Shown here one piece after another: positions 15,546 through 24,872 of a DNA stretch of 64,000 nucleotides. Made by a program: the position numbers and the translations under genes. The notes under the pieces are model-generated. The model was not told the DNA's origin, searched no databases, and worked only from the letters and a program-made list of their open reading frames with translations. Source of the stretch: Bacteroidota bacterium (GTDB lineage: Bacteria; Bacteroidota; Bacteroidia; 2-12-FULL-35-15). How positions within the stretch are numbered: position 1 is the stretch's first letter; each line of letters opens with the position of its first letter. The DNA is taken from contig SXIH01000023.1 in NCBI GenBank assembly GCA_005772895.1, forward strand, positions 34,011-98,010, written 5' to 3'.

Positions 15546-17669
15546 CTACAAAATTATCATTTTTTCTGTAGCTATAATTGTTCCTTCATGAACTAATTTG
15601 CAGAAATAAATTCCCGAAGCAAGTTCTTTTAATTTTATAGAAGAGCCATTAATTTGTTCTGTGGCAATCAATTCTCCTATCGTATTGTAAATGAACAATT
15701 CAGTTTTTTTGTTTTTCGTAGTGTTAGGAATTTCAATAGTTATAACACTTCCGCTGGATGAAGGGTTTGGATAAATTAAAAACGAGTCGTAATTTTCTGT
15801 TGAAGTCACATCCGTGAAAATGCATCCTGTTAAAGCATTAAAAGCATTGGCTTTTCCAAAACCATATTGATTGTTTGGAACAATTCCAGTAAAGCCATCT
15901 ACAGTTGTACAACTAGTAATTGCATTTCGTACATCCATGCCTGTTGCAGTTGGATTTTTTTGTAAGTACAATGCGGCAATTCCTGCAACACCCGGACTAG
16001 CTGCAGATGTTCCTCCACCACGGGTATGAAATCCGCCTGGATCAAAATAATCTGGGAAAGCAATAGCATCTCCTGGAAGAATTGATAAAAGAGTGCATGA
16101 CATAGTAAAATCACCAGGTGCAGCAACATCAGGTTTTGTTCTTCCATCACGTGTTGGTCCTGAACTGGAACTTGTATGAATTAATCCTGGAATTCTGGTT
16201 GAGTCAACATAGGGCACACTATTATAGTTAAGCAGACCTCTACGGTTCGTGTAATTTCCTACTGTAATAACATTATCCAAACATTGAAAACTGGAAACGA
16301 TTGTTTGATTTAAATCCGGAAGTTTGTAATAAATACTGTCCGGCATTGTTGCAGCGCTTGGTAATCCTGAGTTTATCAAATCAAAATTCCATACATCAAA
16401 TTTCCCACTTCCTGTTGTAGCTAAACGCCAAGCATAAGTTGTTGAGTCGGGAATAATATTAAACTCCATGGTATAAACTCCAGAAGCAGTATCTCCATAA
16501 GATTGAACAATTCCAATTCTGTTTCCGGCATTATAAATTGTGTCTTCCATATAAATTCCTAAATGACTCGCTGGATTTGAAAAGGCTGTCATTCCTCTTA
16601 ATGAATGTGTCGGACTTAATTGATCAACACCAATTGCAAATTCAACGTTGCTAAAATCGCTAGTGTCGGAATACATTGCAAAGTATAGGCTTGGTCCCGA
16701 CATATTAAAAAATGTAAAATTAGTATCGCTGCTAACGGTATAACCTAAGTGAAAGGCATAAGTTCCAGCATTTCCTGCTGATGCTACAAACGCTCTTCCG
16801 GGTTGAGCATCAATCATATTTTTTATGATTTGAGCCTGTAAATCTAAACCATCGTGCGAGCCATAATAGTCGCCCAAACTTGCATTTATCACACAAGGTT
16901 TTCCTAGGGTGTCAGCTTTTTTATAAATGTAATCAACTGCATCAGTCATTAATGTCGGGTTTGTACTGTAAAAATCAAAAGCAACAACAACTAAATCCGA
17001 TTTATATGCTACGCCTTTATATGTTCCACTTGAAAGTCCGTTCCCTGCTGCAATTCCGCAAACATGGGTTCCATGTCCATACCAATCAACATCCGTTGAG
17101 GCAGCAGCTAATCCTCCGTCAATTCCTGTATTGTTCCATTCTTGTCCGTACCCGTATGAAGGAGTATTTGGTGCAACAGGAAGTCGTTGATCCCACAAAT
17201 ATTTTATTCTGGTATTTCCTAAGCTATCTCTCAAATCAGCATGTGAAAAATCAACTCCTGAATCAATAATTCCCATCACAATTCCGTTTCCATTATAGCC
17301 TTGTGTTAACGGAGTTGTTCCAGCGTGAACCGGAGTTACATTGTTATTAGAAAGCATAGTATCATTCATTGGCTTGAAGTGTGTTGGATAAGCTTCAATC
17401 CGTTGAATGTTTTTGTTCGACACAAAATTTGAGAGTGCTGAAGCAGGAATTTTTACGGCTGCTATATTTCCTGATGAGTATTTTACTTTTCCCTGAACTG
17501 ATGCTGTAATTTCTTCAATAGTAGTTAAATCACCTTTAATAAAAACATCAATTAGTTCTGATGATGGAGATTTGATTTTTTTTGCCAATGAAAAGTTCAT
17601 TTTGCTTTGAGCAAACATGCTTGCAGAAAAAATCAATAACATAAAAAGGAAGGAGTATCTTTTTTTCAT
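15546..17669 (-). CDS. Secreted S8 (subtilisin-like) serine protease with T9SS type A sorting tail
   Basis: This 707-residue protein has a signal peptide (MKKRYSFLFMLLIFSASMFAQ), an I9-like propeptide region (residues ~25-100), and a subtilase domain with the full triad: Asp136 in IIDSGVDFSHAD, His199 in YGHGTHVCGIA and Ser555 in GGGTSAASPG; oxyanion Asn300 is in SAGNAG. An insertion of roughly 150 residues (about 305-460, beta-rich) sits between the oxyanion Asn and the catalytic Ser, as in other Bacteroidota surface subtilases. The C-terminal ~80 residues are a type A sorting domain (IYPNPSSSGS ... LASGIYFCKLV). It should be exported across the outer membrane and act on extracellular protein. 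Confidence 0.92.
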   Translation of the reverse strand: MKKRYSFLFMLLIFSASMFAQSKMNFSLAKKIKSPSSELIDVFIKGDLTTIEEITASVQGKVKYSSGNIAAVKIPASALSNFVSNKNIQRIEAYPTHFKPMNDTMLSNNNVTPVHAGTTPLTQGYNGNGIVMGIIDSGVDFSHADLRDSLGNTRIKYLWDQRLPVAPNTPSYGYGQEWNNTGIDGGLAAASTDVDWYGHGTHVCGIAAGNGLSSGTYKGVAYKSDLVVVAFDFYSTNPTLMTDAVDYIYKKADTLGKPCVINASLGDYYGSHDGLDLQAQIIKNMIDAQPGRAFVASAGNAGTYAFHLGYTVSSDTNFTFFNMSGPSLYFAMYSDTSDFSNVEFAIGVDQLSPTHSLRGMTAFSNPASHLGIYMEDTIYNAGNRIGIVQSYGDTASGVYTMEFNIIPDSTTYAWRLATTGSGKFDVWNFDLINSGLPSAATMPDSIYYKLPDLNQTIVSSFQCLDNVITVGNYTNRRGLLNYNSVPYVDSTRIPGLIHTSSSSGPTRDGRTKPDVAAPGDFTMSCTLLSILPGDAIAFPDYFDPGGFHTRGGGTSAASPGVAGIAALYLQKNPTATGMDVRNAITSCTTVDGFTGIVPNNQYGFGKANAFNALTGCIFTDVTSTENYDSFLIYPNPSSSGSVITIEIPNTTKNKKTELFIYNTIGELIATEQINGSSIKLKELASGIYFCKLVHEGTIIATEKMIIL

Positions 17670-17725
17670 TTTATAGCTAAATATTTACGAAATTTACGAT
17701 TATTAGTGCAAAAAAACTAATTCTT

Positions 17726-18361
17726 ATGCAACAAGTTACAGCCCTTTTCTTCCTGTTTTTTTCAGTTACTTGCATGGCTCAAACGAATACTGTTGCTTAC
17801 ACACGCGACTATGAGTTCAAGGAAGGTTTGTTTCTAACGCTCGAACAATTTAAAAAAAACAAACCTATCCTTAAATCTGCAATTGTCTCCATTTTGCCCA
17901 AAGACCAAATCGATTTTCTTACTCAGGTAACCGAACAAAAATCTATTACTTATAAAGATACAGCAGGAGTAGAACAGAAAATTGAAACCAATACTATTTG
18001 GGGTTTTTATCAAAATCGTACCGTTTTTATCAATTTCAATAATGAGTTTAACCGGATAAATGTAATTGGAACATTGAGTTTGTTTTCAGCCATGGTAGTT
18101 CAGGCTCCCATGCGAAATGAGCCAATTGGGGACATGTATGCTATTGAACCCGCTTTTCAGGAATTACGTCAGTTTGTTTATGACACACAAACCAATAAAG
18201 TGTTTGATTTCAATGTAAAAAATATGGAACTACTTCTGAAGAATGATGCGGAGTTGTATGCTCAGTTTATGAAGTTAAAAAAGCGCAAAAAAGCCGATTC
18301 TATCTTCATTTATTTACGAAAGTATAACGAAAAACACCCTCTTTATTTAGCTTCGAAATAA
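17726..18361 (+). CDS. Exported protein of unknown function
   Basis: A 211-residue protein with a signal peptide (MQQVTALFFLFFSVTCMAQ). The mature part begins TNTVAYTRDYEFKEGLFLTLEQFKKNKPIL and includes VFINFNNEFNRINVIGTLSLFSAMV and a charged C-terminus (KLKKRKKADSIFIYL). The opening (YTRDYEFKEGLYLTFEQFKNN-type) recurs in Bacteroidota hypothetical proteins, but I know no function. No TM helix beyond the leader and no sorting tail are visible, so it is probably periplasmic. It is divergent from the subtilase gene and 140 nt upstream of ettA. Confidence 0.65.
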   Translation: MQQVTALFFLFFSVTCMAQTNTVAYTRDYEFKEGLFLTLEQFKKNKPILKSAIVSILPKDQIDFLTQVTEQKSITYKDTAGVEQKIETNTIWGFYQNRTVFINFNNEFNRINVIGTLSLFSAMVVQAPMRNEPIGDMYAIEPAFQELRQFVYDTQTNKVFDFNVKNMELLLKNDAELYAQFMKLKKRKKADSIFIYLRKYNEKHPLYLASK

Positions 18362-18501
18362 GCAATTAAATTCCCCAAAATTTACGATATTTGCTCCTCG
18401 AAATTGGAGATTTAGTGAAATTGAGAATTAGAGAATTAGTTCTATACTCAAAATGAAAATCTCTATTTCACCAAATCAATAATTCACTAATTTTTTTAAA
18501 G

Positions 18502-20178
18502 ATGTCAGAAGGCAGACAAATTATTTTTTCGATGGTGAACGTGAGTCGCACGTTACCTGCAGGTAAAACTATATTGAAAGATATTTATTTATCTTTTTAT
18601 TACGGAGCAAAAATCGGTATTCTCGGATTAAACGGTTCGGGTAAATCTACTTTATTAAAAATTATTGCTGGAATTGAAAAAAATTACCAAGGCGAAATCC
18701 ATTTTTCTCCAGGATATAAAATCGGAATGCTGGAGCAGGAGCCACAGTTGGATAATACAAAAACAGTTATTGAAATTGTGCGTGAAGGTGCTGCTGAACA
18801 CGTAAATATTTTAAAAGAATACGAAGAAGTAAATAATAAGTTTGCTGAAGAAATGTCGGCTGAGGACATGGATAAATTGATTAATCGCCAGGCAAAATTG
18901 CAAGACTTAATTGATCAGTTTGATTTGTGGAATTTGGATAATCGTTTGGAACAAGCTATGGAAGCATTACGTTGTCCGGAAAGCGATGCGCCAGTAAAAA
19001 ATTTATCTGGTGGTGAGCGTAGACGAGTTGCATTGTGTCGTTTATTAATTCAGGAACCTGAAATTTTATTGTTGGATGAGCCTACCAACCACTTGGATGC
19101 TGAATCGGTGGATTGGTTAGAGCAACATTTACAAAACTATAAAGGAACTGTAATAGCAGTTACTCACGATAGATATTTCTTAGACAATGTAGCTGGATGG
19201 ATTTTGGAATTGGATAGAGGAGAAGGTATTCCTTGGAAAGGAAATTATTCTGAGTGGTTGGATCAAAAACAAAAACGTTTGGCACAAGAAGAAAAAATAG
19301 AAAGCAAACGTCAGAAAACTTTATTACGAGAGTTGGATTGGGTGCGTCAAGGAGCTAAAGGCCGCCAAACAAAATCAAAGGCGCGTTTGCAGAACTATGA
19401 AAAGATGTTGGGTGTTGATGCAAAAGCAACTGAAGAGAAATTAGAATTGTTTATTCCAAACGGCCCTCGTTTAGGAAATGAAGTTATTGAAGCAATTGAT
19501 GTATCGAAAGCATTTGGAGATAAATTGTTATACGAACATTTGAATTTCAAATTGCCTCCTGCCGGAATTGTTGGTATTATAGGTCCGAACGGTGCCGGTA
19601 AAACAACTTTGTTCCGGATGATTATGGGAGAAGAAAAACCTGATCATGGTGAATTTAAAGTAGGTTCAACAGTAAAGATTGCTTACGTTGATCAATCGCA
19701 TACCGAAATTGATCCGGAGAAAACAATTTATGATGTATTGACAGGTGGAACAGAAACTATTGTGATTGGCGGACAAACATTAAATTCACGCGCATACGTT
19801 TCTAAGTTTAACTTCAATGGTTCCGACCAAGGAAAAAAATGCGGAATACTTTCTGGCGGTGAGCGTAATCGTTTGCATTTAGCATTGACATTAAAAAAAG
19901 AAGCCAACGTATTATTATTAGATGAGCCTACCAACGACTTAGATGTAAACACACTCCGTGCATTGGAAGAAGGTTTGGAAAGTTATGCCGGTTGTGCAGT
20001 AATTATTTCCCACGATCGTTGGTTCTTAGATAGAGTTTGTACTCACATTCTTGCATTTGAAGGAGATTCTCAAGTATATTATTTTGAAGGCGGTTATTCT
20101 GAATACGAAGAAAACAAGAAAAAACGTTTAGGAAACGTTGAACCAAAACGTGTACGTTATAAGAAATTGACGGTATAA
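18502..20178 (+). CDS. ettA: Energy-dependent translational throttle protein EttA (ABC-F ATPase)
   Basis: This 558-residue soluble protein has two ABC ATPase domains and no membrane segment. Domain 1 has Walker A GLNGSGKST, signature LSGGERRRVAL and Walker B LLLDEPTNHLD; domain 2 has GPNGAGKTT, LSGGERNRLHLA and LLLDEPTNDLD. The charged P-site tRNA-interaction motif lies between them (about residues 245-310; RQKTLLRELDWVRQGAKGRQ). EttA binds the ribosomal E site and gates entry into elongation according to ADP/ATP ratio. The length and the WVRQGAKGRQTKSKARL linker fit EttA rather than Uup or YheS. The stop overlaps the next start by 1 nt (TAATG). Confidence 0.93.
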   Translation: MSEGRQIIFSMVNVSRTLPAGKTILKDIYLSFYYGAKIGILGLNGSGKSTLLKIIAGIEKNYQGEIHFSPGYKIGMLEQEPQLDNTKTVIEIVREGAAEHVNILKEYEEVNNKFAEEMSAEDMDKLINRQAKLQDLIDQFDLWNLDNRLEQAMEALRCPESDAPVKNLSGGERRRVALCRLLIQEPEILLLDEPTNHLDAESVDWLEQHLQNYKGTVIAVTHDRYFLDNVAGWILELDRGEGIPWKGNYSEWLDQKQKRLAQEEKIESKRQKTLLRELDWVRQGAKGRQTKSKARLQNYEKMLGVDAKATEEKLELFIPNGPRLGNEVIEAIDVSKAFGDKLLYEHLNFKLPPAGIVGIIGPNGAGKTTLFRMIMGEEKPDHGEFKVGSTVKIAYVDQSHTEIDPEKTIYDVLTGGTETIVIGGQTLNSRAYVSKFNFNGSDQGKKCGILSGGERNRLHLALTLKKEANVLLLDEPTNDLDVNTLRALEEGLESYAGCAVIISHDRWFLDRVCTHILAFEGDSQVYYFEGGYSEYEENKKKRLGNVEPKRVRYKKLTV

Positions 20179-20993
20179 TGAATTCAAAAAGATTAATTCT
20201 CGGAATTGTAATTGGTGGAATTGTTGGAGCCGTATTAGTACTATTAGTAATTGTATTATTTGATAGTAACCGTTCCAATAATAAAGGCGGATTGCGATTG
20301 GTGACAAATGATTCAACTGCTACAGCCGAACCCAAAAATCAACAAATATTAGTGTATGGTGATTATATGGATTTGGACAGCACCGATTATTTATTGATTC
20401 CGCTAGGAATGAAAACTGTTGAAAATACTGAAGACAGAGGTTTGCGTTCAAAATCCAGTGATGAATATTCCGGTAGCTATACCGGAAACTATAGAAGTTA
20501 TAAATACAATTTCTACTCTTTGGATTTTGGAAATTGTAACAATATTATTTTTTACAACAAGAAAAATGATGAAACACATTTGTTGTTGCAAAAGCCAGCG
20601 ATCATTTCACAGTTTTATTTTCCTTATTACGATAAAGAGTATACAGGAGAAAAATATTATTTTATTCTCTTGGGAATCCGTGAAGACGATACAAATTTAG
20701 ACGGTTATATTAATGAAGACGATGCCGAAACTGTTTATCTGACTGATTTAGAGGGGAAAAATATGTTCAGGATAACTCCTGATAATACTCAATTGGTAGA
20801 TTGGTTTATTGATATGCCAACAAACAATATTTTAATGAAAGTGCGTTTTGATACCAACAAGGATAAAAAGTTCAACTACTACGATGAAATAGAAATTCTG
20901 AAAACATCCATTAATTCACCGGTAGAAGGAAAGAAAATTATCGGGAAAGAAATTAAAGCGAATATTAAGAAGATACTTGATAAAATCAAGTAA
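20178..20993 (+). CDS. Membrane-anchored protein of unknown function, translationally coupled to ettA
   Basis: A 271-residue protein with one N-terminal helix (LILGIVIGGIVGAVLVLLVIVLF) and a large extracytoplasmic part. The region NLDGYINEDDAETVYLTDLEG and later RFDTNKDKKFNYYDEIEI are acidic, EF-hand-like or dockerin-like in composition (DTNLDGYINEDD, DTNKDKKFNYYDE), which may bind calcium. It shares the TAATG junction with ettA, so the two are coupled; a transcription terminator follows at 21011. I do not recognise a family. Confidence 0.65.
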   Translation: MNSKRLILGIVIGGIVGAVLVLLVIVLFDSNRSNNKGGLRLVTNDSTATAEPKNQQILVYGDYMDLDSTDYLLIPLGMKTVENTEDRGLRSKSSDEYSGSYTGNYRSYKYNFYSLDFGNCNNIIFYNKKNDETHLLLQKPAIISQFYFPYYDKEYTGEKYYFILLGIREDDTNLDGYINEDDAETVYLTDLEGKNMFRITPDNTQLVDWFIDMPTNNILMKVRFDTNKDKKFNYYDEIEILKTSINSPVEGKKIIGKEIKANIKKILDKIK

Positions 20994-21010
20994 TAAATGC
21001 ATTCAAATAA

Positions 21011-21044
21011 AAAGCCTTATTCTGTAAAAGAATAAGGCTTTTTT
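21011..21044 (+). terminator. Rho-independent terminator after the ettA operon
   Basis: AAGCCTTATT (21012-21021) pairs with AATAAGGCTT (21031-21040), followed by a T run to 21044. It lies 18 nt after the stop at 20993. Confidence 0.85.
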
Positions 21045-21054
21045 GTTGTTTATG

Positions 21055-21089
21055 TCACACTTCGAGCGGAGTCGAGAAGCGAAGTGTGA
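21055..21089. repeat. Dispersed palindrome (TCACACTTCG type)
   Basis: TCACACTTCG (21055-21064) pairs with CGAAGTGTGA (21080-21089) across a 15-nt loop that itself holds a GAGCGGAGTCGAG near-palindrome. It lies between two convergent genes. It is a different family from the CGTCATCCCGTG repeat. Confidence 0.65.
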
Positions 21090-21094
21090 GAAAT

Positions 21095-23248
21095 CTAGTT
21101 AACAATTTTCATTTCGTTAATCAAATTCGTAGCTCCACCATACTTATCAATTAAAAACAATACATAACGGATATCATTACTGATTGTACGTTTGTATTTG
21201 CTGTCGAAATAAATATCTCCGCTCATTGCTTCCCAGTTACCGTCAAATGCCAGTCCAACCAATTCGCCATTCGCGTTTAAAACCGGACTGCCTGAGTTTC
21301 CCCCGGTAATATCATTATTGCTGATGAACGCAACTCTGATGTCTCCGTTTTTATCAGCATAGTTTCCATAGTCTTTTGCTTTGTAAAGGTCTTTTAGTTT
21401 TTGAGGAACTCTGAAACTAAATTCATTCGGATTGTCTTTTTCTATAATTCCGTTTAAAGTAGTGAAGTAGTTAAAATGGGCTGCGTCTTTTGGAGTGTAT
21501 GACTTTGCGCTTCCATAAGTTAAACGTAATGTTCCGTTAGCGTCAGGATAAAATTTATTATCCGGTTTCATTGCCATTAAGCCTCTGATATATTTACTTC
21601 CTTCAACATTATTTGCCACATTGAAAGCATCAATATGTGATTCAATGTTTTTATTGTAATTATCATAACATGCCATTACAAAAGCATAAGCAGGATCTTT
21701 CTGTAGTTTTTTTAAGTCCGGCTTTTCTAAAAATTTTGCTGCAGTTTGTGAATTGCTGATAAAACTTTTTTCAAAAACAGACTTTGCAAATTTTTCAAAT
21801 GTTTCTGTGTTAGTTTTTCCTTTGTGCTTTTTCAACACTTCTGCCATATAAGCCGGTTGCTGATTTACAGGAATGTTCTCATAATACATCTGAATGATTT
21901 TTGCCAAGATTTTTTGCTCGGAAATTTTATTAAACGATTTATAAAATTTATCATTAGTCAATTTTATTCGATCAGTTGCCTTTTTTACGTTATCAGCATT
22001 TTTAGTATCGGTACTTAAAGCCTTTTCCAAAGCTGAGTAGTTCAAAGCTGCAGACAAAATTCCACATCCTGAAATTCCTTCTTTCATATAAGTAGCATGC
22101 AGTGCATAGTTGTTGTAATCAGCGTAGGCTTTTTCGTAATTCGACAAAATACTTTCGTATTCCAGTTTTCCTTTTGCCCATGCTGTAAATTCTTTTTCAG
22201 TTTCTTTTTTCTCTTCGTAAACTTTCAATCGTTTTAATTGTTCTGTCTGACCAATAAAATATTTCCAGTAGTTGGAGATTTTTGCATATTGTGACGACAT
22301 TAATAAACGTGTGCTGTCGCTTTTGTCCATTTCTTCTTTCCAAGCTGTTAAACGGATATCACGTAAAGCAACAATTGCAGGATTGATTTTGCTGGTTGCT
22401 AATTCAATTCCGTAAGATGTTTCATAGCGATTTGTTCTTCCCGGAAAACCATATACCATAGTATAATCACCTTCTTCAACTCCTTTGGTAGAAATACTTA
22501 AGAATTGTTTTGGTTTGTATGGAACATTATCAGGAGAATATTTTGCAGGTTTATTGTCTTTATCTGCATAAATGCGAAACATTGAAAAGTCTCCGGTGTG
22601 TCGTGGCCACATCCAATTGTCAACATCACCACCAAATTTTCCGATAGCTTGAGGCGGAGCTCCAACTAAACGTACATCCGTAAATTTTTCAAATACAAAT
22701 AAATAATAGGCATTGTCTTTAAAGAACGAACGAACCATTCCTTCATAATGTGTTCCCTTTGTTGCTTCAGCAATAATTCCTTTAAAAATTTCTTGTTTTT
22801 TATACTCTTCCCCGTTTGCTCCTGCACCCGCCAATGATTTATTTACTTTATCTGAAACGTCTTCCATTCTTACAAGAACTGATGCGAATAAATTCTGATT
22901 TACTTTTTCTTCTGCGTAAGATTTTGCCCAAAAGCCATTGTCAAGAATATTATCGGAAGCAGTGCTGTGATTTGCAATTGCTTCGTAACCGCAGTGGTGA
23001 TTAGTTAACAATAAACCTTTATCAGAAATAATTTCAGAAGTACAGCCTCCATTGAACCAAACAATAGCATCTTTTAAGCTTGCATTGTTAATGTCGTATA
23101 ACTGTTCAGGAGTAAGTTTTAATCCTGCCTTCTGCATTTGCTCATAGTTATCTTTCAAAAGCATTGGAAGCCACATACCTTCATCGGCTTTTAATAAGTT
23201 AGAAGTCAAAAGGGTAAAAGTCAAAAGTGCTATTGTGATCTTTTTCAT
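21095..23248 (-). CDS. S46-family dipeptidyl-peptidase, DPP7-like
   Basis: This 717-residue protein has a signal peptide (MKKITIALLTFTLLTSNLLKA) and starts its mature part with DEGMWLPMLL, typical of S46. The chymotrypsin-type motif GGCTSEIIS...LLTNHHCGY carries the catalytic His, and TGGNSGSPV carries Ser652. Eighteen residues after the Ser, FDGNWEAMSGD has Gly670, the position that is Gly in DPP7 (hydrophobic P1 preference) and Arg in DPP11 (Asp/Glu preference), so a DPP7-like specificity is predicted. These periplasmic enzymes release dipeptides from oligopeptides for uptake. A -7-like TAGATTTG lies on the minus strand at 23279-23272. Confidence 0.9.
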   Translation of the reverse strand: MKKITIALLTFTLLTSNLLKADEGMWLPMLLKDNYEQMQKAGLKLTPEQLYDINNASLKDAIVWFNGGCTSEIISDKGLLLTNHHCGYEAIANHSTASDNILDNGFWAKSYAEEKVNQNLFASVLVRMEDVSDKVNKSLAGAGANGEEYKKQEIFKGIIAEATKGTHYEGMVRSFFKDNAYYLFVFEKFTDVRLVGAPPQAIGKFGGDVDNWMWPRHTGDFSMFRIYADKDNKPAKYSPDNVPYKPKQFLSISTKGVEEGDYTMVYGFPGRTNRYETSYGIELATSKINPAIVALRDIRLTAWKEEMDKSDSTRLLMSSQYAKISNYWKYFIGQTEQLKRLKVYEEKKETEKEFTAWAKGKLEYESILSNYEKAYADYNNYALHATYMKEGISGCGILSAALNYSALEKALSTDTKNADNVKKATDRIKLTNDKFYKSFNKISEQKILAKIIQMYYENIPVNQQPAYMAEVLKKHKGKTNTETFEKFAKSVFEKSFISNSQTAAKFLEKPDLKKLQKDPAYAFVMACYDNYNKNIESHIDAFNVANNVEGSKYIRGLMAMKPDNKFYPDANGTLRLTYGSAKSYTPKDAAHFNYFTTLNGIIEKDNPNEFSFRVPQKLKDLYKAKDYGNYADKNGDIRVAFISNNDITGGNSGSPVLNANGELVGLAFDGNWEAMSGDIYFDSKYKRTISNDIRYVLFLIDKYGGATNLINEMKIVN

Positions 23249-23443
23249 AGTCGTTTTTTGTTAAAGCGCTACAAATCTATAAATTATAATGAAACAAGCT
23301 CCATAGATAAGCTAAAGGCTTAAAAATCAATTACAAATGGCTGATATTTTAGGATGAACGGCAGAGTGATTATTAGGGAAAATTCACGATATTCGTACAC
23401 GATAATTTAGGATTAAGGAATATCAGATTTAGGATTATTAAAA

Positions 23444-24871
23444 ATGGCACAAAAACCATCTATACCAAAAGGAACCAGAGATTTTTCACCACAAGAAATG
23501 GTGAGGAGAAATTATATTTTTGATACTATTAAACTAGTGTTTCAACGTTATGGCTATTTGCCAATTGAAACTCCTGCAATGGAAAATCTTGAAACTCTTA
23601 CTGGAAAGTATGGGGATGAAGGAGATAAACTTATATATAAAATCAGAAGTAATAAAAATCTTTTAGAGAAGTATCCTACATTGAGAGACTGTAATTGTTT
23701 GAAAACAGTTTATAATTACGATTGGATTCCTATGGCTTCAGATAAAGCTTTGCGTTATGATTTAACGGTTCCTTTCGCGCGTTATGTTGTTCAGCATCAG
23801 AATGAAATTACATTTCCGTTCAAACGATATCAAATTCAACCCGTATGGCGAGCTGATAATCCTCAAAAAGGGCGTTATCGAGAATTTTTTCAGTGCGATG
23901 CAGATGTGATTGGAAGTAATTCCTTAATCAATGAAGTGGAATTGACACAAATGATAGATGATGTATTTACAACATTAAATGTTCCTGTCGTTATCAAAAT
24001 TAATAACCGTAAAATATTGAGTGGAATCGCAGAAATTGTTGGGGCTGCCGATAAAATGATTGACATTGCCACTGCGATTGATAAGTACGATAAAATTGGT
24101 GATGTGGGGGTTAATAAAGAGTTGTCTGAAAAAGGTTTTTCTAATGAGCAAATCGAAAAACTTGAACAGGTATTTTTAGCAACATCCGATAGAATTATTT
24201 TAGGTCCTGGTTACGATGGGAAAGATAAAAACTTAGTTAGATTAGAGCTTCTTCGAGAGCATCAGGAGTATAGAAGTTCCGAGATTTTCCTTGAAGGTGT
24301 CAAGGAATTAGAAGCTGTGTTCAAAACGATTATAGACTTAGGATTGACAAGTGCAAATGTTGAATTTGACATAACACTCGCTCGCGGATTAAATTATTAT
24401 ACTGGAGCCATCTTTGAAGTTAAAGCAAATAAAGGAACATTAACCAGTAGCATTTGTGGGGGAGGTCGTTACGATGATTTAACAGGAATTTTCGGTTTGC
24501 CAAATATGAGCGGTGTTGGAATTTCATTTGGTGCAGATAGAATTTATGATGTGTTAAACGAATTGGATTTATATCCTGATACAGTTTCTGCTTCTACAAA
24601 ATTATTGTTTGTAACATTCGGTAAAGACGAACAAAATTATTGTCTTCCATTGCTTGCTAAAGTCCGTAAGGCAGGAATCAATTCAGAGATATATCCCGAT
24701 GCGAATGCAAAAATGAAAAAGCAGATGAGTTATGCAGATGATAAAAAAATTTCGTTTGTAGTAATTGTAGGAGGAGATGAAATGGCGAGCGGTGAATTGA
24801 CGTTGAAGAATATGACATCTGGTAAGCAGGAAAAAATTAAAATTGAAAAGATCATTGAGAAATTAAAATAG
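23444..24871 (+). CDS. hisS: Histidyl-tRNA synthetase
   Basis: This 475-residue class II synthetase charges tRNA-His. It starts with the typical [12 protein letters not shown], has the motif 2 region [23 protein letters not shown], the histidine-binding [13 protein letters not shown] and motif 3 [13 protein letters not shown]...[11 protein letters not shown], and a C-terminal anticodon-binding domain ([18 protein letters not shown] onward). It is somewhat longer than the ~420-residue bacterial norm because of an insertion in the catalytic part. The gene ends 1 nt before hutH, which suggests co-transcription of a histidine-charging and a histidine-degrading enzyme. Confidence 0.95.
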   Translation: MAQKPSIPKGTRDFSPQEMVRRNYIFDTIKLVFQRYGYLPIETPAMENLETLTGKYGDEGDKLIYKIRSNKNLLEKYPTLRDCNCLKTVYNYDWIPMASDKALRYDLTVPFARYVVQHQNEITFPFKRYQIQPVWRADNPQKGRYREFFQCDADVIGSNSLINEVELTQMIDDVFTTLNVPVVIKINNRKILSGIAEIVGAADKMIDIATAIDKYDKIGDVGVNKELSEKGFSNEQIEKLEQVFLATSDRIILGPGYDGKDKNLVRLELLREHQEYRSSEIFLEGVKELEAVFKTIIDLGLTSANVEFDITLARGLNYYTGAIFEVKANKGTLTSSICGGGRYDDLTGIFGLPNMSGVGISFGADRIYDVLNELDLYPDTVSASTKLLFVTFGKDEQNYCLPLLAKVRKAGINSEIYPDANAKMKKQMSYADDKKISFVVIVGGDEMASGELTLKNMTSGKQEKIKIEKIIEKLK

Positions 24872-24872
24872 T

